From the NCBI RefSeq assembly GCF_027887165.1, contig NC_077234.1, forward strand, positions 246,758,658 through 246,822,657: DNA of 64,000 nucleotides, read 5' to 3'. The position numbers and the translations under genes were made by a program. The stretch is from Monodelphis domestica (taxonomy: Eukaryota; Chordata; Mammalia; Didelphimorphia; Didelphidae). Numbering within the stretch: the stretch's first letter is position 1; every line of letters starts with the position of its first letter. Under the pieces are notes generated by a model that saw only the letters and a program-made list of their open reading frames with translations, had not been told where the DNA came from and did no database searches. Below are positions 12,799 to 23,760 of the stretch, piece by piece.

Positions 12799-13734
12799 CT
12801 GAAACTGTAGAAAGCAAAATCATGGGTAGATAAGGGTGTCCTACTATATATCTAAATTATCTATATACAGAACTAATAGGAAATAATTAACAAAGAGAGA
12901 GCACGCACTAAAATTAAGAAGGGTTTGGAAAGGTTTCCTTTTCTTCAAAGGGGGGATTTTAGTTGGAGCTTAAAGGAATCTAGTTGAGAAGGGTCAGTGT
13001 TCCAGGCATGGAGAGCCAGGGGAAAAAAGCCCAGGGTGCTAAGAGATGGGGTTTCTTGTTTGTGGAACAGCCAGGAGGTCAGTGTCAAGGTATAAGCAGA
13101 CTTGAAAGGTAGGAGGGGACTAAGTAATAAAGAGCTTTGAATGTCAAAAAAGGAATTTCTATTTAATCTCAGAAATAATAGGGAGTCGCGATAGTTTATT
13201 GAGGAAAGGCGTGACATGGTCAGACTTTCACTTTAGGAAAATATTTTGATGAGTGAATGAAGGATGGATTAGAGTGGATAGAGACTTGAGACCAACTGTG
13301 CCTGCTATCTAGAGTGGTGGCACTATCAGAGGAAAGAAAGGACCTATTCAAGAGATGTTCCAAAGGTGAAATCAATAGGTCTTGGCAATAACTTGGAAGG
13401 GGAGCAGGAAGAGATGGTGAGGAGTAGAGGGTGACTTTTAGGTCTAAAGCCTAAAGAACTGGTACAATAGTGTTGCCCTCCACAATAAGAGGATAGGTAG
13501 GAGGTGGAGTTTATTTAGGTGGAAAGAGAATGAGTTCTATTTTGGATATGTTGAGTTTAAGTTGTCTACTGGACATCCAATTCTTCTTTCCTATTAAATT
13601 ACCAAATGGCCAGCATCTTAATTATCTGAAATAAAAAGTTTTGATCTTTTCTCTTGAATTGCCAAAGGAACTTCATAAGTCATTTAACCTCAGCTTTTTC
13701 TTTCTGTAAAATAGAAAAAATGTAAGATCTCATT

Positions 13735-14115
13735 GAAGGTGTTAGAACACTGCATTAGGAGTGAGATGACCACTTAATAGTCATGTGACCTTGGACAAGT
13801 TACTTAACTTCTGTAAGTCTCACTTTCCTTCTCTGTAATATTTTATTTTTAAAACCCTTACCTTCTATCTTGGAGGCAATACTGCATATTGGTTCCAAGG
13901 CAGAAGAGAGGTAATGGCTAGGCAATGGGGGTTAAGTGACTTGCCCAGGGTCACACATCTGGGAAGTGTTTGAGGCCAAATTTGAACCTCGGACCTCCTG
14001 TCTCTAGGCCTGGCTCTCAATCCACTGAGCTACCTAGCTTCTCCCTCCTTCTCTATAATATTAGAAGGCTGGACTAGATGACTTCCAAAATCCTTTCCAC
14101 CCCTAATAAATCTAG
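13735..14115 (+). mobile_element. MIR-type SINE split by a younger SINE
   Basis: Left half has the MIR core AGTCATGTGACCTTGGACAA then TTACTTAACTTCTGTAAG. Right half, after the insertion, continues with AAGGCTGGACTAGATGACTT. The two halves join cleanly once 13843-14046 is removed. Confidence 0.85.
13843..14046 (-). mobile_element. tRNA-headed CORE-type SINE nested in MIR
   Basis: Full-length reverse copy from AAAACCCTTACCTTCTATCT to CCACTGAGCTACCTAGCTTC. Flanked by a near-perfect 16-bp target-site duplication: CCTTCTCTGTAATATT on the left and CCTTCTCTATAATATT on the right. Confidence 0.94.
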
Positions 14116-14669
14116 ATCCTGAAAGGCTGAAATATTAGAACATATAAGGAATCTACTGTCAAGAGCAACTGACTTGAAAAACAGGTCAAGGAGGAAAAAG
14201 TGAAAAATTATCAGACTCTCTGAAAATCATGACCAAACAAAATACCTCAATATCAAAATTTTTAAAAACCAATAAAGGAAACTGGCACAATTCTTTTTCT
14301 ATTCAGGGGCAGAGTGAAAAATAGAAAAAAATCCCTAACTGGAAATGAGGAATATTGGTCAAAATCCAGGAATTGTGTATATAGGTTGCAGAAAAAAATT
14401 GCAAGCATCCAGAAAAAAAAGGATTCAAGGACAGGATAGGTAAGATTATGCTACTCTAGTGTACCAAGGGCAGAGTGATGGAAGCAGTACGACCCCAAAA
14501 TGTGGGCAATAAGGGGGTCTATCATCTGTAGAGAATTTTAAAACAATAATAAAACCAACTAAATGTCTTTTCTATCATTATGCATCAAATATTTTAAACA
14601 ATGGCAGTGATAATATATTCCTCCCAGAAAAAAATCTTTTGTTGCCTTAACTTCTAAACAGGGTTAAGT
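14116..14669. other. No gene recognised
   Basis: A-rich sequence with several poly-A runs. No coding frame or clear repeat. Confidence 0.55.
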
Positions 14670-15235
14670 TCTATGTGACCACCTCCTAACTTCCCTACTT
14701 TCTAACTTCTGTTGATGGAATCATCCTCTGAGTTCAGGATCCAAACTTTGAAATTATCTTTGACTTCTCCCTCTCCCTCGCTCTTCACATGCAACAAGTT
14801 GAAAGGCCTGTCAGTTCTGCCTCTTAACATCTGTCTTGTTCATTCCTTCTTTCTCATTCCCACTGCATCTACCTTAATTCAGGCTCTTATTACTTCCCAT
14901 CTGAACTATTTATTATAAGAGACTCCTCTCTGATTTCCTTGCCTCTAGATTCTCTCCTTTCTCATTCATCCTTCATCCAACTTCTAAAGTAATAATTGTA
15001 ATATATAGGCATAATCATGCCATGACCCTGCTCAGTGGCTCCCCAGTGCCTCTCAATAAAACATCATATCTTTAGGCTGCCTTTGAACATTGCCTGTCCT
15101 AGCAGCAACCTACCTTTCTATTCGTTTCAACATTCTACCCTGTAGCCAAACTGGATAATGTTCCTCAGTCTCAACCACAGACAATATCTTTCACAGTTCT
15201 ATTTCTTTTCGCTCTAAAAGGCAAGGAAACTATCT
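14670..15235 (+). mobile_element. L2-clade LINE fragment, sense
   Basis: Matches the L2 ORF 3' part: TTTGACTTCTCCCTCTCCCT near 14760, CAGGCTCTTATTACTTCCCA near 14880, ATAATCATGCCATGACCCTG near 15012, then CAGTGGCTCCCCAGTGCCTC and AACCTACCTTTC. It ends without the L2 3' UTR, so the 3' part is missing or diverged. Confidence 0.82.
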
Positions 15236-15849
15236 CTGGTACTTGGCAAGGCTAGGGTGGGGGTAGGGGAGGAGGCTTAAGTCATTGATATGGCCATCTA
15301 AAGACATAAGAGACAAACTTGTGAAAAGTCAATCCACTTCAGATTTGGTAAATATTCCATGAACAAATGAAAGTCACATCACTTGCAAAAAATATGGTAG
15401 TGCAAGTTCTACATTAGTTTGAAATGAGAAGTCTGGATATTTAAAGGAGTTTAATGGTGGCAAGGAAAGGGTACTTCTGGATACCAGCTGCATTAAGAAA
15501 GAGGACAATCTGACCTATTTCTGAAGGCTGTACAAGATCATTTGAGGGAGCAGGAATCTTGAAGTCTAAGAAATTCTGTACCAGGGATAGAACAAGACCA
15601 GGCTAGCAAGGGTCAACTAGAACTATATCTAAAAGCATTCTATTCTTATTCAGTAAGTCTTCCAGGAGGCAATTACTAAAGAACTGCAGAGTTTTATAGG
15701 ATCATTGATTAATCTTGGAGGGAATAATTCAAACTGGGTATTCAGGTGAATGATGACCATGCTGAGTCAGGAAGTCTAGCCTAGTATCTTTGCACCACCG
15801 AGTTATCTTTCAAGGATTTGTGGTTTGTTATCCAAGAAAATCTGATCTA
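15236..15849. other. Unique DNA, no gene seen
   Basis: No ORF, RNA gene or repeat recognised. Confidence 0.5.
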
Positions 15850-16199
15850 CTTTCTCTAACCTTGCAGTTGGGCTAAAATAATGAATATTTCTTAGTCATA
15901 GGAGGAAAGGAGAGAATTGTTGCTTGCCTTTCATTCTCAATTTCCAACCAATCATAATTATTTTGCCATTTATGATATTGAGCTCTTCTAACCAGTCATA
16001 ACTTGTTCCCTACCTACAAAGTGCTGATCTTTGCTCTGTACTTCTCTAAAAACTATAAAAATGGTAGCCATTCACTAACTCCTCCTCTTAGCCTTGCTGA
16101 AGAAGCTGAAATCCTCTTTACTGGCAAATTTGTGCTCCACTAATAAATTGATTGTGTTTAGGACCTTGTACCTCTATTTACCTTGTTCTGACCTTAACA
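15850..16199 (+). mobile_element. Solo LTR of an endogenous retrovirus (approximate left edge)
   Basis: LTR layout is visible: CCAATCATAA in U3, a TATA box (CTATAAAAATGG, about 16053-16064), a polyadenylation signal AATAAA at 16142-16147, a T/G-rich stretch after it, and a CA-type 3' end (ACCTTAACA, 16199). No internal retroviral genes adjoin it. The left edge and target duplication could not be fixed. Confidence 0.5.
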
Positions 16200-16565
16200 A
16201 TGCAAAAGGGCAATGAACTCTTAAATGCATTACTAGAGATGACTTTGAACCATTATGAGAACCAATGACTATATGAGAAGTACAACGGTCTGTTCTGTGG
16301 CTCTACTGTTTTTCTTGATGCTCCTGTTCATCATTAGTACTTTGTTTTGGGAGACTCATTATGAATTTATTAAAAAATGGCACATGGATCAGATCAGCAA
16401 AATCTTGGATTCAGTTCTTCTGAAGAAGAAATAAGAAGTTTGATATTTCTAGTGCTTGTTCTTTTCAATATTTGATTACTCCTTCAGGGGACGATCATAC
16501 CCTTTGTTTTCAGTTCAGTTTTGCTATTTTTTTTCTGGTTTATCTTTTCTTCGTCCAGTGACAAT
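16200..16565. other. No gene recognised
   Basis: Plain intergenic sequence, no repeat or ORF seen. Confidence 0.5.
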
Positions 16566-16700
16566 TTTTTGAAATTTAATTTTTTGAAATTTATTTATTT
16601 AATTAATTAATTTATAATCTTTTTTCCATGGTTACATGATTCATGTTCTTTCCCTCTCCTCCTCCCTCCTCACCCTCACCCCCTGGAGCTCCAGTGTCCA
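16566..16700 (-). mobile_element. L1 3' UTR terminus, strongly truncated
   Basis: TTTTTTCCATGGTTACATGA followed by a C-rich stretch is the complement of the marsupial L1 3' UTR end, also present at 62026. The left edge has a 15-bp direct tandem repeat (ATTTTTTGAAATTTA twice, about 16566-16595). Confidence 0.7.
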
Positions 16701-17597
16701 TTATGACCATGTCCTCATATCATCAAGATTAAGGTCTTTCCTTCAATACAATGAAATGGCCCAAAGTCCTCTAAATGGCCTTTAGGGCCTTGCCACTGAG
16801 GGGCAGGGTAGAGTAGGGGTCACAGTTACCAGGTCCCTCCCAGGTAGGCCCTAGAATTCTTTTTCTTTCAAAAGATCAGGAAATTGTTCTTGCTATTTGA
16901 TTGACTTAAGGGCATAAAAGAAGACAACCCGGGAGAAAGCTTCAGACTTGGTGAATGTCCCATAGCCATATGAATCACCAAATAAATGCTTTGCTGGCCA
17001 GTTGTATTTTTCTATGTTATGGAGGCAAGCTACATCTTCCCAAGCCAAGTGCCATATATTTATTGAGTATCCTTTTCATGTGATCGCTAAGTAAATGTCT
17101 TTTCGCAATGTCTTATTTCCTTGCCATCTCAAACCGAGTCAGCCAAATTGACCTGCCAGATTGGCTTCCAACACTGTCTTCTTCTCCAGTCATAAATGGC
17201 CTTTTCCATTCCTAGAATTGCTTCCCTGGATCTTCAACTGTTGAAATTTATTTCTTACTTCAAGACCAGTCCAAATGCTACCACCTCCATGAATACTTAA
17301 TTACATTAAACTTAACTAAATTGTCCATCCAAGATTATTAGATATATTAAAAAGAAATTCATAGAAACAAAGAATCTCAGGATTTGAAGGGACCTAAAAG
17401 GCAGGCCTATAGTCGGGATGAAATAACCCGATTTGCCACTGCAAACAAAGTCTGAGAGAACTGTATGCTTTTTCCTCATGCAAAAAACAAAGAAACAAAC
17501 AAAAACAGAGTGCCTTGTCCCTCAATGAATGTCTTTTAGAAGGGTAAATAAAGCCTCTAGGCCTCATACCTTGAGGTTTTTCACCTACCTGCATACC
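16701..17597. other. Unique DNA, no gene seen
   Basis: No supported gene. A phrase near 17357-17395 (CATAGAAACAAAGAATCTCA) may be an eroded SINE. Otherwise unremarkable. Confidence 0.5.
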
Positions 17598-18387
17598 TGT
17601 GGTAGAAAAAGGGCCCCAGGAAAGTGGGAGAAAGTAGTCATGGACCAGGAGAATTATTCATACTGATCTATACTTACTCTAATTCTGAACTGTTAGACAT
17701 TATTAATTAGCTATAATGGTCATCTGCTGGGCTGTACCATGCCCTTCCCCCCATGGTCCCAATCCAGAAGGGCAGTGAGACCTCTCCCACATTGACAAGT
17801 GATGGCAGGTAGCCAATGGAGGAAACATGGGACATGAGCACTAAGGACTCTGGCACTCCAGGGGCATCCCCCAAACCTGCACATGCTCTTTGTTTCTTTT
17901 CTGGTGCCCCCAAGTTCACCTGTGACATGAACCCCAAAACACACTTTACTTGAATTTGGCCAAACTTATTTTCCAGGATTTGGGGGAAAGGTGGAGATTT
18001 TTCTGGAAGAGGAGATGTCAAGGTCCTGGATCCTCAATAAATACACAAGCCCTGATACACACCTTGGGTTGCCACACCTTACCTGGGGCTGCTACTCCAT
18101 TATCTATTGGGCTTTTCCATCAGCCCCAAGGGTTACTCCATGACCCTGAGAGCTGCTACTCCATCTGCCCAGGGCTATTCCATTACTACTCCATTAGTTC
18201 CTGGGCTTTTAGGCTACTCTACAGTCCCAAGGCTGATCCATCAGTCCCAAGGCTATTCCATCAACTATTAGGCTAGTGTACTACCTTGAGAACCTTTTCT
18301 GCCTCAACTACAAATCCTTCCTTACTTCTGAACAGAACCTGAGTCTCTCCTTCTGGGGGTGACAAACTTGGGTGAGTTTCTTCCACA
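17598..18387 (+). mobile_element. LTR-like element with inverted TG/CA ends
   Basis: Its ends are near-perfect inverted copies: TGTGGTAGAAA at 17598 and TTTCTTCCACA ending at 18387 (10 of 11 match). It is GC-richer than its flanks, has AATAAA at 18036-18041 and holds a degenerate tandem array. No coding frame. A convincing target duplication was not found, so it could also be a non-LTR mobile element with inverted ends. Confidence 0.45.
18085..18270 (+). repeat. Degenerate minisatellite, unit about 20-25 bp
   Basis: The words GGCTACTCCAT, GGCTATTCCAT and GGCTGATCCAT recur about eight times, separated by CCCAAG/CCCAGG-type spacers. Unit length and sequence are eroded. Confidence 0.6.
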
Positions 18388-19171
18388 ACAAAACCATGAC
18401 TATTATATACAGTTCTTCCTTATAGCAAGGCAAAATCTACTTGTTCATTGGCCCTAGAATATTTCTTTCCATGCATGCACTTTGGCATAATAAGGTTTTG
18501 CTGTATATTTTTCTTCAAAAGTGGCCTATGATATACATCAAGAGTATAATTTAAAGATTAAATCACTAAATTATTTAAGTATTCAGGTTCTTAATAGACC
18601 CATCAGCTAGCTTTACAACTATAAAATGAATAAATATGAAGGTCTGTCATGCTCCTCCCTCTGTCATGCATTAAAGTGTTTTTGCTTTCCCATTAGCCAA
18701 GTGATTGAGTATCTATTGTAACGTGCTGATAAAGTGCCACACATTCCTTTTCAAACTAGGAAGAGTGTCTTCACCTGAATGGGAGGAGGAAATCCCTATC
18801 TCCATCTCAGAAATTAACTGTGACTCAACCACTTACAGACTTTCTCAAGCTTTTCAGGAAAAATATAATTCCACCTCTTTGATTTATTTAAATTGCTGGG
18901 GAAAAAATGGTTAAATGAGCCAAGCACTCGGGTGCATAAAATGAGGTGTCATTTAGATGCCAGGATGAAGTGCTTTTTATGCTGCCATAAGGAAATGAGA
19001 AGAAGAGAATGTAGGTCTTTAAAAGGACTTCAGAATAGACTCCATACCCCACGCCATTCATAACTGCAGAGCTGTGGTCAATTTTCTTCCTCCAATGGTA
19101 TTAAGATGCCATAAATACTCTTCTGTTTTAAATGCACTTGTCAAAAATTCTTTGTAGCTAACCATAATAGT
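18388..19171. other. Unique DNA; possible conserved non-coding element
   Basis: From about 18640 to 19140 the sequence is complex, balanced in composition and without repeat signatures. No coding potential. Possible regulatory DNA, not provable here. Confidence 0.3.
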
Positions 19172-19495
19172 AATAATGCACTTTAAGATTTGCAAAACAC
19201 TTTACGTAAATTAATTTGATCTTCATAATAAATGTGGAATTTAGATGATACTATATACATATATAAATATATATTCTCTATAATATATGGCAGTTTTATA
19301 TATTATATGGCAGGTATAGATTTATGTATACATATATGGTATCATTCTATAGATACAGAAACTGAGGTAGAGAGCACTTAAATGACTTGCCCAAGGTCAC
19401 ACAACTGAATATTAAGGTTCTGATACAAGATTCCGTTGAAGGTCTTCCTGATTCCAGTTCCAACATTCTGCCTCTCTACCATCTAAACTATCTCC
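19172..19495 (-). mobile_element. MIR-type SINE with internal AT-rich expansion
   Basis: Left part AAGATTTGCAAAACACTTTA and right part GATACAGAAACTGAGG, GACTTGCCCAAGGTCACACA are the two ends of an antisense MIR-type SINE. About 100 bp of AT-rich sequence has grown between them. Confidence 0.8.
19246..19346. repeat. AT-rich low-complexity tract
   Basis: TATA/ATAT dinucleotide runs with a direct repeat containing ATATGGCAG twice. It sits inside the MIR copy. Confidence 0.85.
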
Positions 19496-19514
19496 CTAGA
19501 TTGCTTATGTCAAA

Positions 19515-19735
19515 GAGAAATAGTCCTTCTATCTCAGATTCAGAGAAGAAAGGGACTTACAAAAAAAGTTATCGAGTCTGTCCTAATCATTGTACAAAAG
19601 AGAACTTGAGGGTCAGAGTGGCCAAGTGACTCAACAGAAGTCATGACGTGATTGAATAGCAGATTCTAGATTCAGGCTGAGACTAGAACCTACATTTCAT
19701 ACTTCATTACCCATTACATTATGCCCCATAGTCTT
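19515..19735 (-). mobile_element. MIR-type SINE, antisense, old
   Basis: Diverged MIR features: AGAAGAAAGGGACTTACAAA, GGTCAGAGTGGCCAAGTGAC and GACTAGAACCTACATTTCAT. Confidence 0.6.
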
Positions 19736-21257
19736 TTCCTGCCCCCTATTCACCTGCCCCCTTAGGATGCTGAATTTTTTACAATCTATGCTTTACAACA
19801 AGGCAGTAGGTTCTGGTGTTAAGGGAGAGTCTATTATTCACAAGCTTTGAGGAGTATTTTGTGATAATTAGCTTCTTTGGCCACTCATAATTATACTGGT
19901 CACATCTGGCATGAGACAATTATATTTGGAATTGCTCTTGTTGAAGAAAAAAGAATTCTATAATCAATAAAGGGGAAAAATTGGCAGAAGCAATGAGATA
20001 AGAGATCTGGAATTTCTTTAAAACAACAACAACAAACTACAAGGTTCAGTAAATTAAGCAACCCGCATACCTTTCGGTTACTTACAGCTTTCACACTTAA
20101 TCATTTTCATCCTTGAAGTCCCTTGAGTTCAGACTTTGTTCCAAAGCCAAGGTGACATCTGCTAGCGAGGGTGAACCAGATTAATCTGTCCTCTCCTGGC
20201 AGCTGTTTCAGGTTCCAAGAGTCAAGACTGCAGTTGAGGGCTGGAAGAGAATGTTGATTTTGGCAAGAAGGATGAAGGAAAAAGAATGAAGGCTGATGCG
20301 AAAAGAGGAGCATGATAGCAGAGTGCTTCTATTGCTTTCATTCAAGTTCTGCCTCCTTGCTCCAAATGGTCCTGTTTGGCAATGAAATGCGTCCATGCAA
20401 AAATAATGAGCTCTCATTAAAAAGTAATAGTTTTGCAAAGTAAATTCTCAAAGCACTGTTAAGCTTGTGAAAAACACCAAAATTACAGTAGCACGAATGT
20501 CGGTCTCAGAGGTAACAATAGTGAGCATGTGGGAAGACTTGTTTGCTCTCAGGGTCGAAGGGGCAACCAAAGATCCCCAACTCTTTCGCCAAGTGTGAAA
20601 GGCTCCAGCTATTTTCTAAGCCACCCTTTGCTACTATTCTCTCCTTTGGTCTTCCACTCATATCTATTTCAAATAATATGAAGTAAAAAACAAATAAATT
20701 AAGACACATACAATTCATTAAAATGTTCTTTTGTGAGAACTATCCTATGCCCTGGAAGTCTTCATTTATCTTCTGAGCATATTCTTTTCCTTGAAATAAA
20801 AAGGTTCATTTCTTTAAGAGAATTAAAGATGACGAGGAATTGTAGCACAAGACCATGTTGCAGAGTAGGAACATCAAAATATGCAAAATTAAGAATTTAT
20901 ATATGTGGTCCCTATTCTTTGCATAAGCTGCTAAATAGTTTTTTTTTTCCTGCCTAAAAAGAGGGTATATTGTTATATCAGGAGGATAGTGTTTTTGCCA
21001 GGACTTTTTATAAAAGAGACATGTGGTTTGAGATAGACTCCAGGAAAAAGAAGAGAAAAAAGAAAAGTGATGAAAGCTGCACACATGTAGGAAAAGATAA
21101 CTCCCTGGTTCCCAATTTGCCTTTTGAGATACTTCAGTGAAAACTTTCATTTACATAAGCTCAGGGACTCTCTCTTGGTTTGAAATGAGATATGTCACTT
21201 CCAGCTAAAGAGCTCATTCTCTCATGTATTTTCTGATATATTCTAATCATCTTAGAT
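19736..21257. other. Unique intergenic DNA, no gene seen
   Basis: 1.5 kb without a recognisable repeat or coding frame. Short open frames on both strands show no domain or codon bias. Confidence 0.5.
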
Positions 21258-21497
21258 TGTTGTTCAGTTGTTTTCAGGCATGTTTGACTCCTTGTGGCCC
21301 TATTTGGCATTTTCCTCCCAGATATACTGGATTGACTTGCCATTTCCTTCTCTAACTCATTTTACAGATCAGAAAACTGAGGCAAATAGTATTATGTGAC
21401 TTGCCTAAGGTCATACCACTAGTAAGTGTCTGAGGACAGATTAGAACTCAGGGTCTTCCTGACTCCAGGCCTGCTGCTCTGTCTGCCCTATCTATTT
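21258..21497 (-). mobile_element. CORE-type SINE, second family, antisense
   Basis: Starts with the complement of the family's tail (TTGTTGTTCAGTTGTTTTCA), followed by TTGCCATTTCCTTCTCTAAC, CAGATCAGAAAACTGAGGCA, and the core complement GACTTGCCTAAGGTCATACC, and ends near the head (CCAGGCCTGCTGCTCTGTCT). Confidence 0.88.
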
Positions 21498-21548
21498 GGA
21501 TAAGTGGGTTTTTTTATTCTTTACTATTCATGACAGTGTCTTGTATAA

Positions 21549-21960
21549 TTACAATAGTGTGGTTAAAAGGAGTCTGCTAAATTGCCTTACTAGGATAGTT
21601 TTACTATCTATTTCCTCCTTAAGCTCCTCTAGGTTCATCTTTAAAAATCTGGATACTATACCATTTGGTGCATATATGTTAAGTACTGATATTTCTTCAT
21701 TGTCTATACTACCTTTAATCAAAATGTAATTGCCTTCTTTATGTTTTTCAATGAGATCTATTTTTGCTTTAGCTTTGTCTGAGATCATGATTGCTAATCC
21801 TGCTTTATTTATCTCAGTTGAAGCCCATTAGATTTTGCTCCAGCCTCCTACCTTTATTCTGTGTGTGTGTCTCCCTGCCTCAAATGTGTTTCTTGTAAGC
21901 AATATATGGTAAGAGTCTGGTTTTTAATCCACTCTGCTATTCACTTCCATTTTATGAGTG
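21549..21960 (-). pseudogene. L1 ORF2 endonuclease remnant
   Basis: The minus strand encodes SDKAKAKIDLIEKHKEGNYI and NIYAPN, both typical of the L1 endonuclease middle. The frame ends at the left breakpoint just before the expected GDLN motif. Confidence 0.75.
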
Positions 21961-22516
21961 AATTCATTCCATTTATATTCACAATATGATTACCACCTGT
22001 GTATTCCCCTCTAATTTTTGTCTTCCCTCCACTCCAGTGTTTAATTTTTATCACTCTTCTATTTTCCCCTTCTTTATATTAGTCCCTTTCCTATTCCCTT
22101 TTCTTATTCCTCTTCTACTTCTCTGTAGGATAAGATAGGATACTATACCCCAATGAATGAGGGTGTTCTATCCTCTCTGAGCCAATTCCAATGAGAGAAA
22201 GGTTTAAGTATTACCCATCACTACCCTCATCCTCTCTTACATTGTAATAGGTTTCCCCCCCATGCCTCTTTATGTGATATAATTTATTCCATTTTACTTC
22301 TATCTTCCCATTTCCCTTAGTATAATTTTCTTTTTCAGCCCTAGTTTTTTATATATCATCCTAAACAGCTTACTCCCATACTCTCTAACTATTCATACTT
22401 CTTCTAACTATGATTATAATGATAACAATTTTAAGAGTCACAGATATCATCTTTCCATACAGGAATATAAATAATTTTGACCTTATTGAAGCCTTAACAT
22501 TTTTTCTCTTTCTTAT

Positions 22517-22990
22517 TTACCTTTTTATGCTTCTCTTAAATTTTGATTTTGGACAATCAGATTTTCTGTTTAATTCTGGTCTTTTCTTCAGAAATGCTTG
22601 GAAATCTTCTATTTTAGTAAATGACCATTCTTTCCCCTGAAAGAATATAGTCAGTTTTGACAGATAGGTTATTCTTGATTGTAAACCCTTTTCTCTTGCC
22701 TTCCAGAATATCACATTCCAAGCCTTCTGATCCTGCAATGTGGAAGCTGCCAGATCCTGTGTAATCCTGACTAGGGCTCTATGATATTTGAATTGTTTCT
22801 TTCTGGCTACTTGCAGTATTTTCTTATTGACTTAGGAGTTTTTGAACTTGGCTATAACATTCCTGGGAGTTATTATTTCGGGATTTGTTGCAGGAGGAGA
22901 TCTGTGCATTCTTTCAATATTTATTTTACCCTCTTGTTCAAGAATAATAGGGAAGTTTTATTTCATAATTTCTTGTAATATGTTGTCTAG
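22517..22990 (-). pseudogene. L1 ORF1 C-terminal remnant
   Basis: ORF1p is the RNA-binding chaperone of L1. The minus strand here encodes the recognisable C-terminal domain with KAWNVIFWKAREKGLQSRIT and AKL-like and FLKKRPEL blocks. Broken by stops and frameshifts upstream. Confidence 0.75.
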
Positions 22991-23204
22991 GCTTTTTTTT
23001 TTTTGGTCATGACTTTCAGATGGTCTAATAATTCTCAAATTGTCTCTCCTGGATCTATTTTCCACGTCGGTTGTTTTTTTTTTTTAATGAGAAATTTCAT
23101 ATTTTCTTCTATTTTTCATTCTTTGATTTCATTTTATTTTTCCTAATGTCTTGTGAAGTTATTACATGAAGTCCTTAGCTTCTATTTGTCTGATTCTAAT
23201 TTTT

Positions 23205-23408
23205 TTTAATAAACTCTTACCTTCCATCTTGGAGTGCATACTATGTATTGGCTCCAAGGCAGAAGAGTAGTAAGGGCTAGGCAATGGGGGTCAAGTGACT
23301 TCCCCAACGTCACACAGATGGGATGTTTCTGAGGACAGATTTGAACCTAGAACCTCCCGTCTCTAGGCCTGGCTCTTAGTCCACTAAGCTACCCAGCTGC
23401 CCCCCCGA
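23205..23408 (-). mobile_element. tRNA-headed CORE-type SINE inserted in L1
   Basis: Full-length reverse copy (AACTCTTACCTTCCATCTTG to CTACCCAGCTGCCCCC). Flanked by TCTAATTTTT on both sides, a 10-bp target-site duplication. Confidence 0.94.
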
Positions 23409-23760
23409 GTCTAATTTTTACTGGAATGAATTTCTTCCATGAGCTTTTGATCCTCCTTTTTCATTTGACCCATTCTGCTTTTCATGGAACTCTTTTCTTC
23501 TTTGGATTTTTGTGTCTCTTTTTTCAGTTGACCAATTTTGCTTTTTAAGCTGTTATTTTCTTTTTGCATTACTTTCATTTCTTTTCCCCATTTTTCTTTT
23601 ATCTGTATTTTTAATTCATTTTTTATTTCTTCCTGAGCCCAATTTTCATTTTTATTTGAAGTTCTACATGTGTTTGCTTGGATCTCACTGTTTCCCTATC
23701 GACTCTGGGCTTTGCTTTGTATCCAAAGAAATGTTCTACGATTAGGTATTGATATATTTT

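Larger units (their letters stand above)
12290..13590 (-). mobile_element. L2-clade LINE, antisense, interrupted
   Basis: Starts at the left with the complement of the L2 3' terminus (CTACTATGTGCCAGGTTCTA). It resumes at about 12850 with the 3' UTR and C-terminal ORF complement. On the minus strand 12945-13217 ends in an L2-like C-terminal pattern (FKLQLKSPL). Near 13545-13575 it shares the TTGAGTTTAAG...CTGGACATCCA block with the copy at 7250. About 288 bp of unrelated sequence separates the two halves. Confidence 0.82.
21503..23760 (-). mobile_element. L1 LINE, 5' part only, antisense
   Basis: Reading the minus strand from the right: ORF1 coiled-coil region (23400-23760), ORF1 RNA-binding and C-terminal domains (22500-23000), the inter-ORF region, then the start of ORF2 as far as the endonuclease (21549-21790). 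The 3' two-thirds of the L1 are absent. Target-primed insertion removes 5' ends, so loss of the 3' end points to later deletion or rearrangement. A SINE splits it. Confidence 0.85.
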
